From NCBI RefSeq assembly GCF_003313335.1, contig NZ_QMHP01000002.1, positions 1 through 64,000 of the forward strand: DNA of 64,000 nucleotides, given 5' to 3'. Each line of letters opens with the position of its first letter. The stretch's first letter is position 1. The notes beneath the pieces were generated by a model that was given only the letters and a program-made list of their open reading frames with translations, was not told the DNA's origin and did not search any database. Both the position numbers and the translations under genes were made by a program. This document shows, in pieces, positions 53,703-61,509 of the stretch. This DNA is from Pedobacter zeaxanthinifaciens (GTDB taxonomy: Bacteria; Bacteroidota; Bacteroidia; Sphingobacteriales; Sphingobacteriaceae).

Positions 53703-53733
53703 CAAAGGTAGTCAATTGATTACAGAGATTAAA
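53703..53733 (-). promoter_or_regulatory. Promoter of fur-purA
   Basis: Minus strand TTTA (53730-53733), 19 nt, TACCTTTG (53703-53710): one mismatch at -33, perfect -7. The tandem array begins 8 bp upstream of it. Confidence 0.7.
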
Positions 53734-53740
53734 GCGATAC

Positions 53741-54602
53741 AAAGATTTATGTTGATAAAATGATAGATTGTTGAATATGTTTAATCTTGCAAGCTATGAT
53801 GCTGGAAGTTAATAGGGATTCTTGTCATTCAGGGCGTAGCGAAGAATCTTTAAGCAAAATAGATTCCTCGAAACTCGGAATGACAAATCGCGTAAAAAAT
53901 TAACCATGATCCCTAATCAAAGATTTATGTTGATAAATAGATTGTTGAATATGTTTTAACCCCGCAAGTTATGACGATACAAGTTAATAGGGATTCTTGT
54001 CATTCTGAGCGTAGCGAAGAATCTTTAAGTAAATAGATTCCTCGAAACTCGGAATGACAAATCGCGTAAAAAATTAACCATGATCCCTAATCAAAGATTT
54101 ATGTTGATAAATAGATTGTTGAATATGTTTTAACCCCGCAAGTTATGACGATACAAGTTAATAGGGATTCTTGTCATTCAGGGCGTGGCGAAGAATCTTT
54201 AAGTAAAATAGGTTCGTCGAAACTCGTGACAAATCTCATAAAAAATTAACCATGATCCCTATTCAAAGATTTATGTTGATAAAACAGATTGTTGAATATG
54301 TTTTAACCCCGCAAGTTATGAAGATACAAGCTAATACTGATTCTTGTCAGGGCGTAGCGAAGAATCTTTAAGCAAAATAGATTCCTCGAAACTCGGAATG
54401 ACAAATCGCGTAAAAAATTAACCATGATCCCTAATCAAAGATTTATGTTGATAAATAGATTGTTGAATATGTTTTAACCCCGCAAGTTATGACGATACAA
54501 GTTAATAGGGATTCTTGTCATTCTGAGCGTAGCGAAGAATCTTTAAGTAAATAGATTCCTCGAAACTCGGAATGACAAATCTCATAAAAAATTAACCATT
54601 TA
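53741..54602. repeat. Five-copy tandem array of an ~172-bp unit, each with a palindrome
   Basis: Units start at 53741, 53919, 54093, 54265 and 54437 with AAAGATTTATGTTGATAAA and run to ATGATCCCTAATC. Spacings are 178, 174, 172 and 172 bp. Each has an inner palindrome TTGTCATTC...GAAGAATCT / AGATTCCTCG...GAATGACAA. Copies 2 and 5 are almost identical; copies 3 and 4 carry small deletions in the palindrome. No open frame. Confidence 0.92.
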
Positions 54603-54614
54603 CAATTAAATTAA

Positions 54615-56825
54615 TTAATCATCAAACCTCGTTACACCTGTTACACCTTTAACGGCTAACAAGTTTTTAATGAGGTTATCCAAATGATCTTTGTCATTCA
54701 CAAAAACTTTGATGGTTCCATCAAAAATTCCATCGTTAGTATCAACTGTGATCGACCTAATGTTTACGTGAAAATCGTTAGAAATAACCTTTGTTAAATT
54801 GTTGATTAAGCCTACATCATCAATGCCAACTATTCTTAATCCAGTTAAGAAGCTCAGTTCTTGTTGTCTATTCCATTTGGCCTTTACCACACGGTAGCCG
54901 TAGTTGGCCATTAATTGTGCAGCGTTAGGACAATTTGTTCGGTGTATTTTAATGCCTTCGTTTACTGTTACAAAACCAAACACATCATCACCAGGGATAG
55001 GGTTACAACAAGCAGCTAATGTATAATCTATCTTCTGCAAATCTTCACCAATCAACAATACGTCAGATTCTGGCCCTTTCACTTTCCTCAGCAGCGCATC
55101 TATCCTTTCGTTGTCGTTTACTTTTTCACTACCACGATTTTCGATTTCCTTTTCGCTTGCAACATATTCCCTCAAATCCTTTAACTCAATTTTTCCTGTA
55201 GCAACTGCCACAAATAAATCTTGGGTAGATTGTAGTTTGAAAAAATAGCTTAATTTGTTAAGGTTATCAGTATTGTAAGTAATTTTCAAAGACTTAAGTT
55301 TGCGCTCCAAAAGCTCTTTACCTTCTTCGGCAATCTTACGTTTCTCTTCTTTTAACGATGATTTAATTTTTGATTTAGCTTTGGCGGTAACTACAATATT
55401 CAGCCAATCTTCTTTAGGAGTTTGCTTGCTTGAGGTTATGATTTCAACCTGATCACCATTTTGCAATTTATAAGAGAGGGGTACCAATTTATGGTTCACC
55501 TTGGCTCCAATACATTTGGCCCCAATATCGGTGTGTATTTCAAAAGCAAAATCCAAGGCTGTAGCACCCAAAGGAAGCTGTAACAATGCACCTTTAGGAG
55601 TAAAAATGAAAATCTCATCAGAGAAAAGGTTCATTTTGAAGTCGTCCAAGAAATCCAAAGCATTAGATTCGGGATTGCTTAACATTTCACGAACTTTTTG
55701 GATCCATTGATCCAGCCCGTTATCGTTGCTGCTTTCTTTGTATTTCCAGTGCGCTGCAAAACCTTTTTCTGCAATCTCGTTCATTCGCTGGGTACGAATT
55801 TGGACTTCCACCCATTGTCCCTTTGGGCCCATTACGGTAGTATGTAATGATTCGTATCCGTTTCCTTTCGGAGATGATACCCAGTCGCGTAAACGATCGG
55901 GATTTGGTCGGTACAAATCAGTTACTATGGAATAAGCTTTCCAACAATCAGCTTTTTCACTTTCAGGAGGGCTATCTAAAATGATTCTAATAGCAAAAAG
56001 ATCATAAACCTCTTCGAAAGGGATGCCTTTTTTCTTCATCTTATTCCATATCGAGTGGATAGATTTTGGGCGTCCGTAAACATTAGCAATGAGGCCCTGC
56101 TCTGCCAAAATATCGTTAATTGGTTCAACAAAGCTTTTGATGAATGCGTTGCGTTCAGCCTTTTTCTCGTTAAGTTGAGTGGCAATATATTTATAAGTAT
56201 CGGGCTCTAAATACTTCATCGAAAGATCTTCAAGCTCCGATTTTATGGCATATAAACCTAAACGATGTGCTAAAGGCGCATACAGGTAAATGGTTTCCGA
56301 AGCAATTTTTAGTTGCTTGTGCCTCGGCATAAAATCCATTGTGCGCATATTGTGCAGCCTATCAGCTAACTTAATCAAAATTACCCTTACATCGTCGGCA
56401 AGGGTGAGTAGCATTTTTCTAAAATTTTCTGCTTGTAAAGAGCTATTAGTATCGAATACGCCAGATATTTTGGTTAAACCATCAATAATTTTTGCAGTTT
56501 TTTTGCCAAACTCCCTTTCAATATCTTCCAATGTGATGTCGGTATCTTCAACCACATCATGTAAAAGCGCACATACAATGGACGTAGTGCCTAAGCCAAT
56601 TTCTTCGGCAGCAATTTGCGCAACAGCAATAGGATGATAGATATAAGGCTCTCCGGATTTACGTCGCATATCTTTATGGCTTTCCAACGCCATATCAAAA
56701 GCTTTCCTAATTTCCTTTTTATCACCTTTTTGCAATGTGGATTTACAAGCACGCAATAAAGCACGGTACCTTTTAAGTATCTCTTTTTTCTCAGCTTCCA
56801 GATCTATAACCAAAGTATTTTTCAT
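54615..56825 (-). CDS. rel: Bifunctional (p)ppGpp synthetase/hydrolase (Rel/SpoT)
   Basis: 736 residues. HD hydrolase domain (about 35-200; HPIAVAQIA and LLHDVVEDT), RelA/SpoT synthetase domain (about 240-370; YGRPKSIHSIWNKMK and GYESLHTTV), TGS (about 400-460), and a C-terminal ACT domain (about 660-736). The HD motif is intact, so hydrolysis is expected as well as synthesis. Controls the stringent response. Confidence 0.95.
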   Translation of the reverse strand: MKNTLVIDLEAEKKEILKRYRALLRACKSTLQKGDKKEIRKAFDMALESHKDMRRKSGEPYIYHPIAVAQIAAEEIGLGTTSIVCALLHDVVEDTDITLEDIEREFGKKTAKIIDGLTKISGVFDTNSSLQAENFRKMLLTLADDVRVILIKLADRLHNMRTMDFMPRHKQLKIASETIYLYAPLAHRLGLYAIKSELEDLSMKYLEPDTYKYIATQLNEKKAERNAFIKSFVEPINDILAEQGLIANVYGRPKSIHSIWNKMKKKGIPFEEVYDLFAIRIILDSPPESEKADCWKAYSIVTDLYRPNPDRLRDWVSSPKGNGYESLHTTVMGPKGQWVEVQIRTQRMNEIAEKGFAAHWKYKESSNDNGLDQWIQKVREMLSNPESNALDFLDDFKMNLFSDEIFIFTPKGALLQLPLGATALDFAFEIHTDIGAKCIGAKVNHKLVPLSYKLQNGDQVEIITSSKQTPKEDWLNIVVTAKAKSKIKSSLKEEKRKIAEEGKELLERKLKSLKITYNTDNLNKLSYFFKLQSTQDLFVAVATGKIELKDLREYVASEKEIENRGSEKVNDNERIDALLRKVKGPESDVLLIGEDLQKIDYTLAACCNPIPGDDVFGFVTVNEGIKIHRTNCPNAAQLMANYGYRVVKAKWNRQQELSFLTGLRIVGIDDVGLINNLTKVISNDFHVNIRSITVDTNDGIFDGTIKVFVNDKDHLDNLIKNLLAVKGVTGVTRFDD

Positions 56826-56912
56826 TTGTATTTTCTAGGTAAAATTATAGTAATTTTAAACTATAAAGTGCTATATTAGGTTTGTAGTTAAAACGAATAT
56901 ATGAAATAGCTT

Positions 56913-56920
56913 TAACTTTG
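56913..56920 (+). promoter_or_regulatory. -7 box of the DUF4294 gene
   Basis: TAACTTTG, perfect TAnnTTTG, 15 nt before the ATG at 56936. Its terminal TTG is in frame with the gene and can be mistaken for the start. Confidence 0.55.
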
Positions 56921-56935
56921 AGTAGCCATAAATTT

Positions 56936-57553
56936 ATGAAATTTTATCGTTTCTTTTTTCTGTCAATTGTCATGATTGCCGCTGTAAGTGCAAAAGCACA
57001 AGATAGCCTGGCAACTGCTATTTGGCCGAAATTAGGCAAAAATGATACCATTCGTGTGGCGGCTACTTATGATCAGGGTTATATGATCCCTTGGATTGGT
57101 TTAAGGGAAGTGGTAATTATGGGCGAGCGTATTTGGAAGTCGCCGCAAGAACAAGCTGCCTACAACAGATTGAGGTACAATGTACTGAAAGTGATGCCCT
57201 ATGCCTTATTCGCTAAAAGAAGGTACGAGAAGTTGGAAAGAGATTTGGCGCTAATAGCAGATAAAAAAGAGCAAAAACGCTTAGTGAAGGAGTGCGATAA
57301 CGAGATTAAAAAAATGTTCAACACTGAAATTAAAGAGTTGACCATTACGCAAGGACAAATACTAACTAAATTAATTGATAGAGAAGTAGGAAGAACAACT
57401 TACGATATTGTTAAGGAAACAAAAGGTAAGTTTGCAGCGTTTTCCTATCAGCTAGTTGCCAGAGTAGTAGGGCATAATCTTAAAAGCACCTACAGTGTAC
57501 AGGAAGATCGAGATATTGAATCGATTATTAGAGGCTCTGGCTACTACCAGTAA
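56936..57553 (+). CDS. DUF4294 secreted protein
   Basis: 205 residues, signal peptide 1-21 (SAKAQ). Conserved-looking block YDQGYMIPWIGLREVVIMGE then a long charged helical region (about 75-165). DUF4294 is a Bacteroidota-only family of unknown role. Separated from the peroxidase gene by 7 nt, so likely cotranscribed. Confidence 0.82.
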   Translation: MKFYRFFFLSIVMIAAVSAKAQDSLATAIWPKLGKNDTIRVAATYDQGYMIPWIGLREVVIMGERIWKSPQEQAAYNRLRYNVLKVMPYALFAKRRYEKLERDLALIADKKEQKRLVKECDNEIKKMFNTEIKELTITQGQILTKLIDREVGRTTYDIVKETKGKFAAFSYQLVARVVGHNLKSTYSVQEDRDIESIIRGSGYYQ

Positions 57554-57560
57554 TGTAAAT

Positions 57561-58067
57561 ATGAATGTAAATCCAACAGTGTATCCGTTTAAAGCCCGGC
57601 TAATTAACGGAACAGAAAAAAACTTGGCTGATTATAGCGGTAAAGTTTTGTTGATTGTAAATACTGCTTCAGGTTGTGGTTTTACGCCCCAGTTAAAAGA
57701 ACTACAACAGTTACAAGATGAATTTCATGACCTTGGTTTCGAAGTGCTGGGCTTTCCATCAAATGACTTTGGGAAGCAAGAACCTTTAAACGGTACGGCC
57801 ATTAATGAGTTTTGTGAAGTGAATTACGGCGTTAAATTCCCCATTTTTGATAAAGTGATGGTTAGAGGCAGGGAGGCTCATCCGCTATTTAAATTTTTGG
57901 CAGATAAGAAGCTCAATGGAAATTTGACCTCAACGCCACGTTGGAATTTCCATAAATATTTGGTGAATAAAAAAGGGGAGGTGGTAGAATATTTCTTTCC
58001 TTTTACCAAGCCCACGTCTTCAAAAGTGAAGAAAAAGATACAAAGGTTGCTACAGGAAAATGAGTAA
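57561..58067 (+). CDS. Glutathione peroxidase-family thiol peroxidase
   Basis: 168 residues. Peroxidatic Cys in NTASGCGFTPQ (about 36); Trp and Asn of the active site are in RWNFHKYLV. The usual catalytic Gln of FPCNQFG is Asp here (FPSNDFGKQEP), and the Cys of PCN is Ser. A resolving Cys may be in NEFCEVNYG. Cytosolic, Cys not selenocysteine, probably thioredoxin-type. Start is the ATG at 57561; an ATG at 57495 would overlap the preceding gene in another frame. Confidence 0.9.
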   Translation: MNVNPTVYPFKARLINGTEKNLADYSGKVLLIVNTASGCGFTPQLKELQQLQDEFHDLGFEVLGFPSNDFGKQEPLNGTAINEFCEVNYGVKFPIFDKVMVRGREAHPLFKFLADKKLNGNLTSTPRWNFHKYLVNKKGEVVEYFFPFTKPTSSKVKKKIQRLLQENE

Positions 58068-58157
58068 TGATTAATTGAAACAATGAGAAATTGGCTGAAA
58101 TCATTGTCAAAAAATATTTTCTCGTTTAATCCTTCACTCACTTAAAATTGATTTTTA

Positions 58158-58874
58158 ATGAAATTAGATTTGTTGGTACTAGCCGTTCACCCGGACGATG
58201 CAGAACTGGGTTGTTCAGGTACTATAATTAAACATATAGCCCAAGGTAAAAAAGTAGGAATTATTGATTTTACCAAAGGCGAACTAGGAACCCGAGGTAC
58301 GGTAGAAACTCGTGACGAAGAGTCGAGAAATGCCAGTAAGATTATGGGAATTCATGCTAGAGAGAATATTGGCATAAGAGATGGTTTCTTTAAAAATGAT
58401 GAGACTCACCAGCTAAAAGTGATAGAGATGATCAGGAAATATCAACCTGAAATTATCTTAACTAACGCACTATATGATAGGCATCCTGACCACGGAAGGG
58501 CATCTGAGCTAGCAAATGATGCTGTTTTTCTTTCGGGTTTACGCAGAATAGAAACAATGATGAATGGTGAGACTCAACAGCCATGGAGACCGCGATTGAC
58601 CTTGCAATACATTCAGGATACTTACATTAAGCCAGATATTATTGTAGATATTTCTGAACAGATGGAACAAAAACTGGATGCCATAAGGGCTTTTAAAACT
58701 CAGTTTGATAGTCCAAGTGAAGATGAGCCTCAGACCTACATATCTACGCCAGCATTTTTACAATCGGTAATTGCTAGGGCTAGGGAAATGGGCAAAAATA
58801 TTGGTGCGGAATATGGAGAAGGATTTACTTCTAGAAAATTATTAGGCGTAGATAGCTTGTTTGATTTGAGGTAA
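58158..58874 (+). CDS. bshB1: Bacillithiol biosynthesis deacetylase BshB1
   Basis: 238 residues, LmbE/PIG-L fold. Zn site in AVHPDDAELGCSG (9-21) and RHPDHGRAS (about 112-120). BshB1 removes the acetyl group of GlcNAc-malate in bacillithiol synthesis. A thiol peroxidase gene is just upstream, in keeping with thiol redox function. Confidence 0.92.
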   Translation: MKLDLLVLAVHPDDAELGCSGTIIKHIAQGKKVGIIDFTKGELGTRGTVETRDEESRNASKIMGIHARENIGIRDGFFKNDETHQLKVIEMIRKYQPEIILTNALYDRHPDHGRASELANDAVFLSGLRRIETMMNGETQQPWRPRLTLQYIQDTYIKPDIIVDISEQMEQKLDAIRAFKTQFDSPSEDEPQTYISTPAFLQSVIARAREMGKNIGAEYGEGFTSRKLLGVDSLFDLR

Positions 58875-58883
58875 TATTTAGTA

Positions 58884-59228
58884 CTATTCTATTCCTTCTA
58901 ACCTGTCATGGAAAAGATTAACTAACTTGTAGTTCGAATTAAGTTCAATTACTTGAGGCCAGAGCTTAGAGAGAATGTCATGAAACTGGCGCATTTTAAC
59001 ATTCCCTAATCGGACGTGGATTACCTTTGGCGGAGGTGTTTGCATAATCATTTTTGTCGAAAAGTCGCTGTCTTTCGTGATGATTGTTAGATGATTTAGT
59101 TTCGCATAATTCCAAATTTCCAAATCCGTCCACTCATCACCTAAATCAAATTGATGTATATAGTCTTCATCATTCCAGATTGAGAAAAATCTTGGAAGAT
59201 TTACATCAATTAAATACTTAGCAGGCAT
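58884..59228 (-). CDS. DUF5615 PIN-like toxin
   Basis: 114 residues. Opens with KYLIDVNLPRFF and has TIITKDSDFS at 50-59, matching the PIN-like acidic motifs of DUF5615 (D-x-N-x-P and K-D-x-D). Predicted RNase toxin of the VapC-like class. Begins 1 nt after the stop of the DUF433 gene; the pair is a toxin-antitoxin module of the DUF433-DUF5615 type. Confidence 0.87.
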   Translation of the reverse strand: MPAKYLIDVNLPRFFSIWNDEDYIHQFDLGDEWTDLEIWNYAKLNHLTIITKDSDFSTKMIMQTPPPKVIHVRLGNVKMRQFHDILSKLWPQVIELNSNYKLVNLFHDRLEGIE

Positions 59229-59229
59229 C

Positions 59230-59466
59230 TTAAGCTACTGCTTTTTTGATTACGAAACTGTGATTTGTTAGTTCTGTAGCGAACTTTAAACAGGCTACAA
59301 TATCATCAGCCTCTAATGAAGGATACTGTTCTAATATTGATTTATGGCTTTCACCGCTGCTCAAAAATTCCATAATAGTTTGCACAGTAATTCTTTTGCC
59401 TCTGATGATTGGTTTGCCATTGCAAATATTAGGATCTATATAGATGCGATCAAAAATCTGTTCCAT
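59230..59466 (-). CDS. DUF433 antitoxin
   Basis: 78 residues. Family pattern DPNICNGKPIIRGKRITVQTI (about 11-31) with a helix-turn-helix-like fold. DUF433 proteins pair with DUF5615 toxins as VapB-like antitoxins and usually repress their operon. The ATG at 59466 is preferred; the TTG at 59484 is inside the promoter box. Confidence 0.87.
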   Translation of the reverse strand: MEQIFDRIYIDPNICNGKPIIRGKRITVQTIMEFLSSGESHKSILEQYPSLEADDIVACLKFATELTNHSFVIKKAVA

Positions 59467-59481
59467 TGCTTTTTTCTTTAA

Positions 59482-59489
59482 CAAATTTA
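59482..59489 (-). promoter_or_regulatory. -7 box of the toxin-antitoxin operon
   Basis: Minus strand TAAATTTG, perfect TAnnTTTG, 15 nt before the ATG. No matching -33. Confidence 0.55.
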
Positions 59490-59660
59490 CGAAAAATTAT
59501 GTCATAATGTATTCATCTATAAACATAGCTAGATCGATAGCTATTGATGTGAAATTATCTAGAACACAGGTCATCTCCCAACAATTTTGCCGCTTCGGTG
59601 TTTTAAGTGAAAGAGTAAAGTCCACAGTTGACTTTTAATTTTTTATTTAAATTCCCATCT

Positions 59661-61022
59661 ATGGCTAATCTATTTTCCTCATTAAAAAACGCATATCAAT
59701 TATTTAAAAGTGTAGATTTTCAGCAACTTGATGCTTTATCTAAAAAAGTTGACTTGCCCAAAATGGTAGAGACAATTTCTAATTTAGATGAAAAGCAGCT
59801 TCAAGGCATGATGAAGATGATGGGTGGTGGTAATCGTAAAAAAGAACTTCCTCCCATTGAAGGAGATTTTTATCACTTAGGAGATGAGGCGCTCAATGAA
59901 GAAGATAGAGCGCTGCAATTAAAAGTCAGGGCATTTCTAGAAAAGGAAGTTAAACCAATCGTAAATCATTATTGGAACAGGGCCGAATTTCCTTTTGAGA
60001 TTATTCCAAAGCTGGCCGAACTCAATATCTGTGGTTTAACCTACAAAGGTTATGGCTGTCCTGGAAAATCAAATTTAATGGAAGGAATTTTGGCTATGGA
60101 AATGGCTAGGATAGATACTTCTCTATCTACTTTTTTTGGTGTTCAAAGTGGCTTGGCAATGGGCTCAATCTATATCTGTGGTTCAGAAGAGCAAAAACGG
60201 CAATGGTTGCCGCTTATGCAAAAGTTTGAAATTATTGGCGCATTTGGTTTAACCGAACCTGAAGTGGGGTCGGCAGCTGCTGGTGGTTTAACAACCACTT
60301 GTAAAAAAGTAGGAGATGAATGGGTGCTAAATGGACAAAAGAAGTGGATAGGTAATGCAACTTTTGCTGATATTTTAGTGATTTGGGCTAGGGACGAAGA
60401 CAGCGGCGAGGTGAAGGGGTTTATCGTTAAAAAAGATAATCCGGGATTTGCGGTGGAAAAGATGGAGAACAAAATGGCACTTCGTATTGTTCAAAATGGC
60501 CTAATTACATTGACAAATTGCAAGGTGGCAGAAAGCGATCGACTGCAAAATGCCAACTCATTTAAAGATACGGCAAAGGTGTTGCAGATGACTAGAGCAG
60601 GCGTTGCTTGGCAGGCGGTAGGCTGCGCTCGAGGTGCTTATGAAAATGCATTGGATTACACCAGAACTCGTAAACAGTTCGGAAAGCCGATTGCCTCGTT
60701 TCAGTTGATACAAAATCATTTGGTAGAAATGCTGTCTAATCTCACTGCAATGCAAACACTGTGTTTTCGTTTATCGCAATTGCAGGATCAGGGATTGCTT
60801 AAAGACGAACATGCCTCGTTGGCAAAGGTTTTTTGCTCGCTTCGCACCAGAGATGTAGTAAGTAAAGCCAGGGAAGTGATGGGCGGTAATGGTATTTTAT
60901 TGGAATATAACGTAGCACGATTTGTTGCTGACGCTGAAGCAATTTATTCTTACGAGGGTACTAAGGAAATCAATACACTGATAGTTGGTAGGGCAATTAC
61001 TGGATTCTCGGCATTTGTTTAG
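59661..61022 (+). CDS. Acyl-CoA dehydrogenase, glutaryl-CoA dehydrogenase-like
   Basis: 453 residues. Residues about 85-453 are the ACAD fold. FGLTEPEVGS, GQKKWIGNATFADILVIWAR, RKQFGKPIA, and EAIYSYEGTKEINTLIVGRA carry the FAD and catalytic Glu (in YEGT) features, and the last segment with GRAITG is that of glutaryl-CoA dehydrogenase. The N-terminus adds about 80 residues with an LPKMVETISNLDEKQLQGMM helix not found in standard ACADs. Probably oxidises glutaryl-CoA or a short acyl-CoA. Confidence 0.88.
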   Translation: MANLFSSLKNAYQLFKSVDFQQLDALSKKVDLPKMVETISNLDEKQLQGMMKMMGGGNRKKELPPIEGDFYHLGDEALNEEDRALQLKVRAFLEKEVKPIVNHYWNRAEFPFEIIPKLAELNICGLTYKGYGCPGKSNLMEGILAMEMARIDTSLSTFFGVQSGLAMGSIYICGSEEQKRQWLPLMQKFEIIGAFGLTEPEVGSAAAGGLTTTCKKVGDEWVLNGQKKWIGNATFADILVIWARDEDSGEVKGFIVKKDNPGFAVEKMENKMALRIVQNGLITLTNCKVAESDRLQNANSFKDTAKVLQMTRAGVAWQAVGCARGAYENALDYTRTRKQFGKPIASFQLIQNHLVEMLSNLTAMQTLCFRLSQLQDQGLLKDEHASLAKVFCSLRTRDVVSKAREVMGGNGILLEYNVARFVADAEAIYSYEGTKEINTLIVGRAITGFSAFV

Positions 61023-61411
61023 CGGTAAGGCCACTTGACTAAACCTACGTTACCCATCGCACTTTTTTCGTATCTAGCGAAGCACAAAGTGTTGAACTGA
61101 GGCTCGAAATTTACTTTGCCCGGGTAAAGTTTTTTAGGAGTATCCTGCACATTAAGGAAGAAATATACTTTGGTGTTCCCGTATTTGGTATGCGGCATTG
61201 CATTTCCATACTTGAGCAGTTCGGCTTGTGCAGTATCTTTAACTGTTACCGCATAAATTCTTTGAACTGGGCCAGTATTATTCTCGTTCCTGTATTTGGC
61301 AATTTCAGTGAAGCCACCTTTAAGCTGATCAATTCCGGATGACTTAAATGTGTCCTTTAACATCCATGCAATCAACACTAATACAAACAAGCCAATCCCG
61401 ATTTTTTTCAT
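61019..61411 (-). CDS. Unknown secreted or anchored protein
   Basis: 130 residues with an N-terminal hydrophobic helix (3-18) and a soluble domain containing GPVQRIYAVTVKD and KVYFFLNVQDTPKKLYPGKV. Not recognised. Its stop overlaps the end of the acyl-CoA dehydrogenase gene by 4 nt in convergent orientation. Confidence 0.7.
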   Translation of the reverse strand: MKKIGIGLFVLVLIAWMLKDTFKSSGIDQLKGGFTEIAKYRNENNTGPVQRIYAVTVKDTAQAELLKYGNAMPHTKYGNTKVYFFLNVQDTPKKLYPGKVNFEPQFNTLCFARYEKSAMGNVGLVKWPYR

Positions 61412-61465
61412 GTCCGCAAGTTAAATTATCTAGAGGTTTATTTTGTTTTTGTGAGGTCATGATAT

Positions 61466-61499
61466 AAAAAAGGCGTTAAAATTATCATCTAACGCCTTT
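61466..61499 (-). terminator. Terminator of the lysine 6-aminotransferase gene
   Basis: AAAGGCGTTA (61469-61478) / TAACGCCTTT (61490-61499), then a T run on the minus strand. Confidence 0.88.
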
Positions 61500-61509
61500 C
61501 TATAACTAT

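Noticed and set aside
53741-54602. CRISPR array
   Set aside because: Whole ~172-bp units repeat with no unique spacers; units contain long palindromes and no cas gene is nearby.
57561-58067. Selenoprotein glutathione peroxidase
   Set aside because: The peroxidatic codon is an ordinary Cys codon and no in-frame TGA or SECIS is needed.
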